Shown here: in pieces, positions 24,989 to 33,837 of the stretch
Numbering within the stretch: position 1 is the stretch's first letter
Layout: each line of letters begins with the position of its first letter
Assembly (NCBI RefSeq): GCF_005502435.1
Contig: NZ_SCOU01000004.1
Coordinates: forward strand, 186,001 to 250,000
Direction of reading: 5' to 3'
DNA: 64,000 bases
From: Methylobacillus flagellatus
GTDB lineage: Bacteria; Pseudomonadota; Gammaproteobacteria; Burkholderiales; Methylophilaceae
Notes under the pieces: model-generated
Seen by the model: only the letters and a program-made list of their open reading frames with translations
Databases searched by the model: none
What the model was told of the DNA's origin: nothing
Made by a program: the position numbers and the translations under genes

Positions 24989-25023
24989 AACCGGTCATTG
25001 CGCAAGCAGTGACCGGTTTTTTT
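24989..25023 (+). terminator. Intrinsic terminator after xoxG
   Basis: AACCGGTCATTG pairs with CAGTGACCGGTT (one G-U pair) across a 6-base loop, followed by a run of seven or more T. It separates the two xoxG copies. Confidence 0.87.
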
Positions 25024-25075
25024 ATGTCCGCATGATTTGAGGTAAAATCCATCATACCTATTCAGGAGAGTTGCT

Positions 25076-25636
25076 ATGCAAACTACAAGAACCTTGATCT
25101 CGCTATTGTTGATCACCATGTTAGCCGCATGTGGCGACAAAGATTCATCAGGAGGCGCGGGCACTGAAAGTGCTGAAAAGAAGGCCGATGCTAGCTCTTC
25201 TAGCGGACAGTGCGCTTTGGTCTCTACCAAAGATGGCAGCGCATTGCCTATCAAGGCAGTCGATACCGATACTCCGGAAGCGAAAGAGTTTTTGGCTACC
25301 TGCATCAATCCGTACACCAAGCTGTATGCCGCAGATGCGGAAATGGCAAAAGCAGGCAAGAAGAAATTTGGCTATTACTCTTGTACTCAATGCCATGGCC
25401 CTAATGGTGACGGTCAAGTTGCGGTCGCCATCACGGATGCGCGTTGGCAGTACGCCAAACATACAACAGACAAGGGGATGTTTGAAACCATCGCCGGTGG
25501 CAGCAATGGCGGGATGTTCGCCTGGCACCAGCAGGTTTCTGGTCCAGAGTACGTACCGACGGATGACATCCTGAAGATCATTGCTTTCCTGCGTACTCAA
25601 TATAAAGGCGGTGGCGACACCCCGTGGTTGAACTAA
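25076..25636 (+). CDS. XoxG-like cytochrome c, lipoprotein copy
   Basis: A 186-residue paralogue of the preceding cytochrome. The signal segment LLLITMLAAC is a lipobox (Cys19), followed by a Ser/Gly/Glu/Lys linker of about 25 residues. The haem domain begins at QCALVSTKDGS. From AGKKKFGYYSCTQCHG to the last residues it matches XoxG almost perfectly, although many codons differ at silent sites; this shows an old duplication held by purifying selection. The haem motif is at residues 103-107. Asp at +2 after the Cys (mature GDK) leaves inner or outer membrane sorting open. An AGGAGAG site precedes ATG 25076. It probably gives a membrane-tethered electron acceptor for XoxF, close to a terminal oxidase or to NDH-2. 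Confidence 0.9.
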   Translation: MQTTRTLISLLLITMLAACGDKDSSGGAGTESAEKKADASSSSGQCALVSTKDGSALPIKAVDTDTPEAKEFLATCINPYTKLYAADAEMAKAGKKKFGYYSCTQCHGPNGDGQVAVAITDARWQYAKHTTDKGMFETIAGGSNGGMFAWHQQVSGPEYVPTDDILKIIAFLRTQYKGGGDTPWLN

Positions 25637-25682
25637 TCAGGACATACATCAGCACGCAGAATGTGCTTATAGAAAGTATTCA

Positions 25683-27008
25683 ATGCAAATGAAGCAAAAA
25701 AATCTGCACCAGATCGTTATCGTAGGCGGTGGTGCAGGCGGCCTGGAGCTGGCAACCAAACTGGGTGACAGCTTGGGTCGCAAAGGTAAAGCGGAGATCA
25801 CGCTGATTGACCGGACCCGCACGCACGTGTGGAAGCCTTTGCTGCATGAGATCGCAGCCGGCAGCATGAACCCGGATAAACACGAGTTGGAGTATCTGGC
25901 TCAGGCGCACTGGCATCACTTCCATTTCCGTTTGGGCAATATGGATGGGATAGACCGTACCAAACGTGAAGTGTATGTGGGGGCAAATTATGACGAAGAT
26001 GGTGCAGAAGTCATTCCGCGCCGTACCTTCAAATATGACACGCTGGTGATCGCGGTAGGCAGTACCACCAACGATTTTGGTATCGCGGGCGCGCGTGAGC
26101 ATTCTATCGCACTGGATACTCAAGACCAGGCTGAACGTTTCCATCGCCGTTTGCACAATGCCCTGGTGCGGGCGCAAACTCAAGCGGCACCGGTACAGGC
26201 AGGCCAGCTCGAAGTGGTCATCGTGGGAGCAGGGGCCACGGGTGTCGAGCTGTCGGCCGAGCTGCACAATACAACACGTGAGCTGGCGGCCTATGGCCTG
26301 GACAAGATCGATCCGGATAAAGACATCAAGATCTCATTGATCGAAGCCAGTGACCGTGTGTTGCCAGCTTTGCCGCCCAAGCTTTCACAGGCCGTAGACT
26401 ACGAGTTGCGTAAGCTGCGCGTGCACGTTTACACCGGAGAGCGCGTCACCGAGGTCACCCAGAAAGGTGTGCACACGCATAGCGGTCGTTTCATTCCGTC
26501 CGCGCTGGTGGTGTGGGCTGCAGGCATCAAGGCGCCTAATTTCCTGAGTGAGCTGGATGGGCTTGAGACCAACAGAATCAATCAGCTCGTGGTCAGACGC
26601 ACGTTGCAAACGACGCTGGACGATGACATCTTTGCCTTTGGCGATTGCGCAGCCTGCCCATGGCCAGGTCACGCAGAAACAGTGCCGCCGCGCGCTCAGG
26701 CAGCGCACCAACAGGCCTCCATGCTGTGCACATCATTAAAGCGCCGTGTGGCTGGCAAGCCCTTGCTGGAATACACCTACCGTGATTATGGGTCCCTGGT
26801 GAACATGGGCCGTTATTCCACGGTTGGTAGCCTGATGGGGGCATTGTCGGGCAGCAGTATGTACATTGAAGGCATGTTTGCACGCCTTATGTACAAGTCG
26901 CTCTACAAGATGCACCAGATGACCTTGCACGGCTTCTTTGAAGTGTTCTTGCAGACCATTGCGCGTCTCATCACGCGTCGTTCGGAAGCGCAAGTAAAGC
27001 TTCACTAA
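25683..27008 (+). CDS. ndh: Type II NADH:quinone dehydrogenase
   Basis: NDH-2 passes electrons from NADH to quinone at the inner membrane without pumping protons. The roughly 441-residue protein has the FAD-binding fold VIVGGGAGGLELATKLG at the N-terminus and a second dinucleotide fold VVIVGAGATGVELSAELHN (about 180). It also has WAAGIKAPNF, the flavin-binding DIFAFGDCAAC and an amphipathic C-terminus for membrane attachment. It starts 46 bp after the lipoprotein cytochrome gene without a terminator between, so the two are probably co-transcribed. Its link to methanol oxidation, balancing NADH from formaldehyde and formate oxidation, is inference. Confidence 0.92.
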   Translation: MQMKQKNLHQIVIVGGGAGGLELATKLGDSLGRKGKAEITLIDRTRTHVWKPLLHEIAAGSMNPDKHELEYLAQAHWHHFHFRLGNMDGIDRTKREVYVGANYDEDGAEVIPRRTFKYDTLVIAVGSTTNDFGIAGAREHSIALDTQDQAERFHRRLHNALVRAQTQAAPVQAGQLEVVIVGAGATGVELSAELHNTTRELAAYGLDKIDPDKDIKISLIEASDRVLPALPPKLSQAVDYELRKLRVHVYTGERVTEVTQKGVHTHSGRFIPSALVVWAAGIKAPNFLSELDGLETNRINQLVVRRTLQTTLDDDIFAFGDCAACPWPGHAETVPPRAQAAHQQASMLCTSLKRRVAGKPLLEYTYRDYGSLVNMGRYSTVGSLMGALSGSSMYIEGMFARLMYKSLYKMHQMTLHGFFEVFLQTIARLITRRSEAQVKLH

Positions 27009-27058
27009 AGCTAGGCAGTGCTAGCGGTACGTGGGTAGTACCTGCATATCGTAGGCCT

Positions 27059-27093
27059 AAAAAAACCACATGCTCAACGCATGTGGTTTTTTT
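27059..27093. terminator. Bidirectional intrinsic terminator between ndh and lplT
   Basis: CCACATGC and GCATGTGG form a stem around TCAAC, with seven A before and seven T after, so it works for both converging genes. Confidence 0.92.
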
Positions 27094-27114
27094 ATACACG
27101 TTGTTAATGCATAG

Positions 27115-28275
27115 TCAGACTTTGCGTCTATACAGCCGTGTGATGGCTGTCATGCTCAACATCACGAACAAGCCGAATAGCACCACGATCAGGTTGATAT
27201 GCATCTCTGCCTTCAGCATCAAGGTGTAGATCCCTATCATGATCAGAATGCCCAGATTCTCATTGAAATTCTGCACGGCAATGGAATGCCCCGCACCGAT
27301 CAGCAAATGCCCGCGGTGTTGTAACAAGGCGTTCAGCGGCACAACAAAATAACCGCTGAGCACGCCAACCGCGAACAGCAGCACACCTGCAGCATGCCAG
27401 TCGTGAATGGCTGCCATGGCGATGACCAGCATGCCCATGATGATGCCCGCCGGCAGTACGCGCGTGGATTGCTCCAGCGTGATCCAACGTGCCGCGATCA
27501 CGGAGCCGATGGCGATCCCCACTGCGACGATCGCGATCAGCTGCGTCGCTTGCTCGATATCAAACATCAGCGCTACCCCCGCCCAAGCAAGCACGACCAA
27601 GCGCAGGGTGGCGCCAGCCCCCCAGAACAGCGTGGTCACTGCCAGCGAAACCTGCCCTTGCGGATCGCGCCACAGTACTTTGCAGGAATGCCAGAAGTCG
27701 GCGATCATGAACAGCGGGTTCTTCTTGGGTGGTTTGTGGTCGATGGGCAGACGCGGAATAAAGTAATTGAATACGGCGGCTACCACGTAGAGCAAGGTGA
27801 TCAATAACACGGCCTGCTCCGGATTTGCGGCGGCCATCTTGCCGCCCACGATGGCACCAAGAATGATCGCCATCACGGTCGAGCCTTCCATCCAGCCATT
27901 GGCTTTCACCAGCGCATGGGGCGGCAGATACTCGGTCAAAATGCCGTACTTGGCTGGTGAGTAGGCTGCAGCGCCTATACCGACGATGCCATAAGCATAT
28001 AAAGGCGGCATGCCCAACAGCATGGCGATGCCACCTACGAACTTGATGCTGTTGGAAACGAACATCACACGCCCTTTGGGGAATGCGTCTGCGATGGCAC
28101 CGACGAACGGCGCTAACACGATGTAGGAGATCACAAAGAACTGCAGCAGCAGCGGCGTATGCCAGTCTGGCGCATGCTGGGCCTGTAACAGGGCGATCGC
28201 GGCGAATAGCAGCGCGTTATCTGCCAGCGCAGACAGGAACTGCGCTAACAGTATGGTGTAAAAACCTAGATTCAT
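27115..28275 (-). CDS. lplT: LplT-like lysophospholipid transporter
   Basis: LplT is an MFS flippase that moves lysophospholipids inward across the inner membrane for re-acylation. This roughly 386-residue protein matches it closely: LLAQFLSALADNALLFAAIALLQAQ at the start (quoted in part), APFVGAIADAFPKGRVMF, YGIVGIGAAAYSPAKYGI and LVKANGWMEGSTVMAIILG. About 12 membrane helices are predicted. The usual acyltransferase partner Aas is neither fused nor adjacent. It is convergent with ndh across a shared terminator. Confidence 0.88.
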   Translation of the reverse strand: MNLGFYTILLAQFLSALADNALLFAAIALLQAQHAPDWHTPLLLQFFVISYIVLAPFVGAIADAFPKGRVMFVSNSIKFVGGIAMLLGMPPLYAYGIVGIGAAAYSPAKYGILTEYLPPHALVKANGWMEGSTVMAIILGAIVGGKMAAANPEQAVLLITLLYVVAAVFNYFIPRLPIDHKPPKKNPLFMIADFWHSCKVLWRDPQGQVSLAVTTLFWGAGATLRLVVLAWAGVALMFDIEQATQLIAIVAVGIAIGSVIAARWITLEQSTRVLPAGIIMGMLVIAMAAIHDWHAAGVLLFAVGVLSGYFVVPLNALLQHRGHLLIGAGHSIAVQNFNENLGILIMIGIYTLMLKAEMHINLIVVLFGLFVMLSMTAITRLYRRKV

Positions 28276-28376
28276 CGCAGTTTGCGGCGCTCCAACCCGT
28301 TATTGCCTGCGAGCCGAACGCCGCACTGCATCAGTGAACTCATTTTACCTAGCCTGTGTGACAGCCAGTGGAAACA

Positions 28377-29774
28377 TTACAGTGCTTCTGCTGCAAAATC
28401 CGCTAATCGTGAGCGTTCGCCACGTACCAAGGTCACGTGGCCATTGTGTTCCCAGCCCTTGAAGCGGTCCACTACGTAAGTGAGGCCAGAGCTGCCTTCA
28501 GTCAGGTAAGGCGTATCGATCTGGGCGATGTTACCCAGACAAACCACTTTAGTGCCAGGGCCTGCCCGTGTGATCAGGGTCTTCATCTGCTTGGGCGTGA
28601 GGTTCTGCGCTTCGTCGATGATGAGGAATTTATGCAGGAAGGTGCGGCCGCGCATGAAATTAAGCGACTTGATCTTGATGCGTGTGCGGATCAGATCCTG
28701 TGTCGCGGCACGTCCCCATTCACCAGCGTCGTCGTCTGACTTGTTGAGCACGTCGAGGTTGTCTTCGAGCGCGCCCATCCATGGCGCCATCTTTTCTTCT
28801 TCGGTACCAGGCAAAAAGCCGATATCTTCACCCACAGGCACGGTCACTCGCGTCATGATGATCTCGCTGTAGATCTTTTTATCCAGTGTCTGCGTCAGTG
28901 CAGATGCCAGTGTGAGTAGCGTCTTCCCTGTGCCAGCCTGGCCCAGCAAGGTGACGAAATCCACTTCCGGATCCATCAATAGGTTCAGCGCGAAATTCTG
29001 CTCGCGGTTGCGTGCGGTGATGCCCCACACGCTGTGCTTGGGCTGCATGTAGTCCTTGACCACTTCCAGCACCGCGATATTACCCTTCACATTGCGGACG
29101 ATGGCATGGAAAGGCTTGTCATATTCGTAGTACACAAATTCGTTGATCAGCAGGCTCTTGCAGATCGGCCCGGTGACGCGGTAATACATGCGGCCGGCTT
29201 CCTGCCAGGATTCGATGTCCTTGCTATGCTTTTCCCAGAAATCTTCCGGCAGTTCGCGTATGCCGGTATACAGCAGGTCGGTATCTTCCAGCACCTGGTC
29301 ATTGAAGTAATCTTCCGCTGGCGCACCGATCGCGCGTGCCTTGATGCGGATATTGATGTCCTTGCTGACCAGGATGACCTGGCGTTGCGGACATTGCTTC
29401 TGCAGGTCTGCCACTACACTCAGGATCTGGTTGTCTGCCTTGCCACCTGCCAGCATGGGCAGTTCCACGCTCACAGCGGCCGTCTGCAGGAACAGGCGGC
29501 CAGTGACGAAGGTGTTGCCGTTGATGCCCAGCGGAGAACCGTTCTCCAGCTTGTCCAGCGAAGCGCCGACGATCTGCTCCAGATTGCGACTGGCCTGGCG
29601 CGCATTTCGCGCCACTTCCGTCATGCCCTTCTTGTGGTTGTCCAGTTCTTCCAGCGTCACCATAGGCAGGTAGACGTCATGCTCTTCAAAGCGAAACAGA
29701 CTGGAGGGGTCATGCATCAGCACATTGGTGTCGAGCACGAACAATTTGGTGGTGGCAGTGCGCAGTAGACTCAT
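28377..29774 (-). CDS. PIN-PhoH family ATPase/RNA-processing protein
   Basis: The protein has about 465 residues. An N-terminal PIN nuclease domain carries KLFVLDTNVLMHDPSSLF and LVSKDINIRIKA. The C-terminal PhoH AAA-like domain has the Walker A motif GQAGTGKTLL, the Walker B region FLIIDEAQNLTPKQMKTL and GNIAQIDTPYL. This PhoH2/YlaK architecture is linked with RNA unwinding and cleavage. The frame opens at TTG 29777, with ATG 29774 next; ATG is preferred. It lies 27 bp downstream of the peroxiredoxin gene and is probably transcribed with it. Confidence 0.9.
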   Translation of the reverse strand: MSLLRTATTKLFVLDTNVLMHDPSSLFRFEEHDVYLPMVTLEELDNHKKGMTEVARNARQASRNLEQIVGASLDKLENGSPLGINGNTFVTGRLFLQTAAVSVELPMLAGGKADNQILSVVADLQKQCPQRQVILVSKDINIRIKARAIGAPAEDYFNDQVLEDTDLLYTGIRELPEDFWEKHSKDIESWQEAGRMYYRVTGPICKSLLINEFVYYEYDKPFHAIVRNVKGNIAVLEVVKDYMQPKHSVWGITARNREQNFALNLLMDPEVDFVTLLGQAGTGKTLLTLASALTQTLDKKIYSEIIMTRVTVPVGEDIGFLPGTEEEKMAPWMGALEDNLDVLNKSDDDAGEWGRAATQDLIRTRIKIKSLNFMRGRTFLHKFLIIDEAQNLTPKQMKTLITRAGPGTKVVCLGNIAQIDTPYLTEGSSGLTYVVDRFKGWEHNGHVTLVRGERSRLADFAAEAL

Positions 29775-29801
29775 CAATACCAGCTTTCAGGTGAACAAGG
29801 G

Positions 29802-30266
29802 TTAGGAATTCAACAGAGCTCGCAAGCTAGAAAGTACATCCCCGGCGTGGCCATCTACTTTGACCTTGCGCCAGGATTTGGCAATCTGGCCATCCGGGCC
29901 GATGATAAAGGTGCTGCGCTCAATACCGCGCACCTGTTTGCCGTACATGCTTTTCATTTTGATCACATCGAATAAGCCGCAGGCGATCTCCTCACTATCG
30001 GACGCCAGCTCGAACGGTAGGCTGAACTTGGTACGGAAGTTCTCGTGTGATTTGAGGCTGTCACGCGAGATGCCAACGATCTCAACGCCCAATGCCTGGA
30101 AGTCGGCGTAGGCGTCACGGAACGCGACAGCCTGCGTGGTACAGCCTGGCGTGGCGTCTTTGGGATAAAAATAGATGAGCAGTGTCTTGCCTTGATAAGC
30201 GGCAAGCTGAAAGGATTTACCGCTCGTAGCGGCCAGCGTGAAGTCGTGCAATTGAGGTTCGGACAT
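29802..30266 (-). CDS. bcp: Bcp/PrxQ-type thiol peroxidase
   Basis: This is a thioredoxin-dependent peroxiredoxin that reduces hydroperoxides in the cytoplasm. The protein has 154 residues. The peroxidatic Cys42 lies in FYPKDATPGCTTQA, and GVEIVGISRDS and ERSTFIIGPDG are standard. E. coli Bcp has its resolving Cys five residues further (CxxxxC); here that position is Val/Ala. The only other Cys is in SEEIACGLFDV (about 94), so resolution must use this one, another molecule or a single-Cys mechanism. It precedes the PhoH gene. Confidence 0.9.
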   Translation of the reverse strand: MSEPQLHDFTLAATSGKSFQLAAYQGKTLLIYFYPKDATPGCTTQAVAFRDAYADFQALGVEIVGISRDSLKSHENFRTKFSLPFELASDSEEIACGLFDVIKMKSMYGKQVRGIERSTFIIGPDGQIAKSWRKVKVDGHAGDVLSSLRALLNS

Positions 30267-30380
30267 TATAAGTATTCGCTTATCAACGTTAACTAGCAGT
30301 TAAAGGAATTGCCCGATTAAGTACATTATGGCTGATAAACAGCCTGCTGGTACATGCCGGGCAGCAAATTTCCAGTACGG

Positions 30381-31841
30381 TCAGATGACATGATGGCGGC
30401 GCGGCAGTTCCAGCGTGATGAGCGTGCCGCCGCCTTTGCGTTCGCTGAACACGATGCTGCCGGAAAGCGCTTCACACACTTTGAATGCAAATGGAATGCC
30501 GAGGCCGGTACCAAAGCGCTTGGTAGAAGGGCCCGGGCTGATGGCATGCGGATCCGGTTTGAATGGCATGCCTGGCCCACGGTCTGCCAACTGCAGGCGT
30601 ACGGTAGTCGCCGATATCAGGGCGCTGATCTCCAGCGTGCTCTGATTGGGCGCGGCCTCCACGGCGTTTTGCAACAGGTTATACAGGGCCTGTTCCAGCA
30701 AATGCTCGTCGGTGAACAGGCTGTCATCCTGCTTTTGCCAGCTTGGCAGTTTTAATTTCAGCGCTTTCTCGCGCACACGGTGTTGTAGCGGAACCAGCGC
30801 GCCTTCAACGATCTGACGCAAATGACTGTGACTGAGCTGTGGTTTGAGTGGGTGCAGATACGCCAGCAGCGAGCCAGTCCAGCGCTCCAGCCGGTCCACG
30901 CTACTGATGATGCCTTCCAGTGATTCGCGTGTGTCACGGTCCAGTTCTGCGCTGTCAGCGACTTGTGCCGTGGCGCGTATGCTGGCCAGAGGGTTGCGGA
31001 TATTGTGTGCCAGCATGGGCACCAGCAAGCCCATGGCCGCCTGCTTCTCACTGCGGATCAAGGCCTCCTGGCTATGTGCCAGCTCTTCGGCCATGTGGTT
31101 GATAGCGCGGGACAAGGTAGCCAGTTCGGCAGCGCCCGCTTCAGGCGCTTTGTGTTCCAGGCGGCCAGCGCTGATCTCGGTGGTGGCGTGTACGATACCT
31201 TCGATAGGACGTACCAATGCGCGCAGCAGGAACATGCGCGAGAATAACAGCAGCAGGATGGCAAACGCGATCGGGATGATGAACAGGGTGATGGAGGTGC
31301 GCTTGGCGTCCTGCAGGCGTTGTTCCAGCTCCTGCTGTTTGGCTGCGAGCAGGCGTTCGGCTTCGGCCGCGACATCCTCATAACGTTGAAAGATGCCAGA
31401 CTCCAGATCGATATTCAGCGTCTTGTTCAATGACTCGTCACTGAGTCGTCTTGGTTGACGGAAGATATCGCGGGTCAATTCCAGGAACTCAGTATAACTG
31501 GCACGCAGATTGTTGATCGCCGCATGCTCGGCCTCACCCTCCGCTAGGGCATCGAGCTTTTCGAAATGCTGACGGATGGAGATGGTGTAGGTGTCGTACT
31601 CGATCTGCGCTGTGGAGTCGGCCAGGAAGAAAGCATCGAACAGCTCCTTCATCTGCCGGTACAGGTCGCCACGCGTTTGCTGGATCTCTTGTACCAGCAC
31701 ATGGATGCGCTGCGACTCTTGCGAGGAGTCATCCCACAGGCGTATGCCCAGCACCCCTGCGGCGCCTGCCAGCACGATTAGGCCGATGAACGCCAGCTCG
31801 TGTATCAGCAGCAGGTGCTTGAGTGACCGCGTGCGTTTCAT
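30381..31841 (-). CDS. Sensor histidine kinase (HAMP, HisKA, HATPase)
   Basis: The roughly 486-residue membrane kinase has a first helix (about 10-33), a periplasmic helical sensor of about 150 residues and a second helix (about 188-212). A HAMP linker follows. Its H-box MLAHNIRNPLASIRA carries the phospho-accepting His. The ATP lid is formed by QALYNLLQNAVEAA, LADRGPGMPF and FGTGLGIPFAFKVCEALSG. I start at ATG 31841, which has GAGG nine bases upstream and lies just after the tonB stop; a longer in-frame start would overlap tonB. No response regulator is adjacent, so it is an orphan here. Downstream of tonB and near quinoprotein-support genes, it may sense a related signal, but nothing proves that. 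Confidence 0.88.
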   Translation of the reverse strand: MKRTRSLKHLLLIHELAFIGLIVLAGAAGVLGIRLWDDSSQESQRIHVLVQEIQQTRGDLYRQMKELFDAFFLADSTAQIEYDTYTISIRQHFEKLDALAEGEAEHAAINNLRASYTEFLELTRDIFRQPRRLSDESLNKTLNIDLESGIFQRYEDVAAEAERLLAAKQQELEQRLQDAKRTSITLFIIPIAFAILLLLFSRMFLLRALVRPIEGIVHATTEISAGRLEHKAPEAGAAELATLSRAINHMAEELAHSQEALIRSEKQAAMGLLVPMLAHNIRNPLASIRATAQVADSAELDRDTRESLEGIISSVDRLERWTGSLLAYLHPLKPQLSHSHLRQIVEGALVPLQHRVREKALKLKLPSWQKQDDSLFTDEHLLEQALYNLLQNAVEAAPNQSTLEISALISATTVRLQLADRGPGMPFKPDPHAISPGPSTKRFGTGLGIPFAFKVCEALSGSIVFSERKGGGTLITLELPRRHHVI

Positions 31842-31852
31842 ATAGGCAAACC

Positions 31853-32596
31853 TCAATCCTTGAGGTCGAAGCTGATGGGGATGCTAACCCCGAAGCTGCT
31901 GCCCTTAAGCACCTCGGGCAAGGGCGGGAAGCTGGATTTTGCCACCATTTCCAGCGCTTGCTTATCCAGCACGTTGTGACCGCTGGACTCGATGATCTTG
32001 CTACTGAGCACTCTGCCCTGGTCATCCAGCTCCAGGAACACCGTCACCACGCCTACCCATTTGCGTACCCTAGCGATGTGGGGGTAGTCCTTGTGTCTGG
32101 CGAGCTCGGAGCCGAGCAGGCTGCCATAGCGAGCGCGTGCCGCATCCAGGTCGACCTGACTAGGTCCGGTCGGCTTTGGTGGCGGTGGTGCAGGGGGAAC
32201 CACCACAGGTGGCGGTGGCGCATCCGGTACGGGCTCCGTCGCAATGATGGCGGGTACAGGCGGCGCGCTGGGGGCTTCAGCCGGTGGTGTGTTACTGGGT
32301 GGGGGCTCCGCGATCTCAGTCGGTTTGACTTGAGGTTTGGGCGGTGACGGTGTCTTCACCGAAACCGGCTTGGGCGGAGGAGGTGGCGGTGGCTCCGGTG
32401 GCGGTGGAGCTACAGGTTCTGGTGCTGGCGGCGGTGGCGGTTCAAGCAGCGTGATGGTCAGTGGCTTGGGCTTTTCTGGCACAGGCGCGTCAAGATTCGG
32501 CATCTGCGTAGCCAAAATGAGGTGCAGCAATAGCGAAATAGCGATAGTCCAGGCAAGCCTGGGTTGCGGCGTAGCTGACAGACTATGGGCAGACAT
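31853..32596 (-). CDS. tonB: TonB energy transducer
   Basis: TonB links inner-membrane proton-motive force to outer-membrane receptors. The roughly 247-residue protein has one N-terminal membrane helix (LAWTIAISLLLHLILATQM). A long proline-rich span rich in PPPP and PEP/KP repeats follows (about 40-150). The TonB C-terminal domain contains YPHIARVRKWVGVVTVFLEL and SSGHNVLDKQALEM, ending SIPISFDL. ATG 32596 is preferred to an upstream start that lacks a signal. No exbB or exbD is seen nearby. It may serve the PqqU-like receptor 3 kb away; this is inference from position. Confidence 0.88.
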   Translation of the reverse strand: MSAHSLSATPQPRLAWTIAISLLLHLILATQMPNLDAPVPEKPKPLTITLLEPPPPPAPEPVAPPPPEPPPPPPPKPVSVKTPSPPKPQVKPTEIAEPPPSNTPPAEAPSAPPVPAIIATEPVPDAPPPPVVVPPAPPPPKPTGPSQVDLDAARARYGSLLGSELARHKDYPHIARVRKWVGVVTVFLELDDQGRVLSSKIIESSGHNVLDKQALEMVAKSSFPPLPEVLKGSSFGVSIPISFDLKD

Positions 32597-32714
32597 CACG
32601 GCTAAAGTGGCAGGATTGGATCGATGTGGCTGGTTTATCTGGCAACGTTGCCAGGCAACGTCATCGTTATTTTTCAACGATTATACATGCTGGCCGCCGC
32701 TACCACACGACGCG

Positions 32715-33623
32715 CTATTCCCATTCCAGCCCTGGGTAGATCATATTCACATTGCGGCGGTTCACGATGTCGAACAACTGCCAGTTGTTTTTCTCATCCG
32801 CCGCCGCGGTCTCCATGGCTTTCTCCATGGTGCCGCCGTTCTTGATGCTGGCACGCACATCGTCCAGCAAGCGCTTCAGATAGCCTTGCTCACGATCCAA
32901 GGCGCTTAGCCAGTCTTTTACCACTGGGCCATGCCCCGGCACCATCTGCGTGGCGGTACTTTTCTTCAGCCTATCGATGACCGCTATCCAGCCCTTGATG
33001 TCGCCATCGATAGAGGGCGTACGCTCCACGAACAGCAGATCGCCAGTCCACAGCGTGCCGCTGAGACTGTCTTGTATGGTGAGGTCGGTGTTGGTGTGGG
33101 CCAGCGGATGTGCCTGTAGTTGCAACTGGCGGTCGCCCAGATCCAGTGTTGCCGTGTCAGCAACCTCTAGTACAGGCTTGACCAGTTCGCTGCCTGCGAA
33201 CGCATCCCCCATCCACTGCTGGTTCAGGCGGGCATAGGCTTCCTTGCGCTGCTCCATGGCGCCAGCCAGCTTGGCATGCCCGACGAAAGTGGCCTTTTCA
33301 GCGACGAACGCAGCATTGCCGTAGATATGATCCGGGTGGACATGGGTGTTGATCACATACAAGATCGGAAGCGCTGTGGCCTTGCGGATGGCGGCGTGCA
33401 GTTGTTGCCCGACCTTGAGGCTGCCGCCACTGTCGATGACCGCCACGCCTTTGCTGCCGACGATGAAGCTGATGTTGCAGATGTCGCCTGCATAGCCTTC
33501 AGACAGGTCCTGATGGGCGCCATGGTGTACGAACACGCCAGGGGCCGCCTGTTCGAACAACAGTTCAGCGTGTACGCTCGTGGACACGAGCAGCAATAGT
33601 AGCAATCGGATCAGGGCTGACAT
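32715..33623 (-). CDS. Quinoprotein relay system zinc metallohydrolase (MBL fold)
   Basis: The roughly 302-residue secreted metallo-beta-lactamase-fold protein belongs to the family found with PQQ dehydrogenases and SoxYZ-like carriers, related to SoxH. It has a signal peptide (LLLLLLVSTSVHA), the zinc motif NTHVHPDHIYGN, HAKLAGAM, LAHTNTDLTI, WTGDLLFVERTPSIDGD and MVPGHGPV. ATG 33623 has AAGGAGG in front, which settles the start. Its proposed place is in a sulfur- or electron-relay attached to quinoproteins; the reaction is unknown. The SoxYZ-like partner lies 870 bp away, beyond a cytochrome b561 gene on the opposite strand. Confidence 0.85.
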   Translation of the reverse strand: MSALIRLLLLLLVSTSVHAELLFEQAAPGVFVHHGAHQDLSEGYAGDICNISFIVGSKGVAVIDSGGSLKVGQQLHAAIRKATALPILYVINTHVHPDHIYGNAAFVAEKATFVGHAKLAGAMEQRKEAYARLNQQWMGDAFAGSELVKPVLEVADTATLDLGDRQLQLQAHPLAHTNTDLTIQDSLSGTLWTGDLLFVERTPSIDGDIKGWIAVIDRLKKSTATQMVPGHGPVVKDWLSALDREQGYLKRLLDDVRASIKNGGTMEKAMETAAADEKNNWQLFDIVNRRNVNMIYPGLEWE

Positions 33624-33837
33624 GGCGCCTCCTTGCAGGACAGGGTTGTCGGGCATTCTAGTGTATCCATGGTGTGATGCCGTGGTTTTGATGAAATCGA
33701 CATACAATTGCCGGTAAAATGTAGTCAAGCGAACCAAGCCTGCAGCGCAGAGTCGCATGCGTATGCATGAGCTTAGATGCAAGACCTGTGTCTATTGCCA
33801 ATTTATTATCCAATCTTAGCCATATGAGGACACGTGA

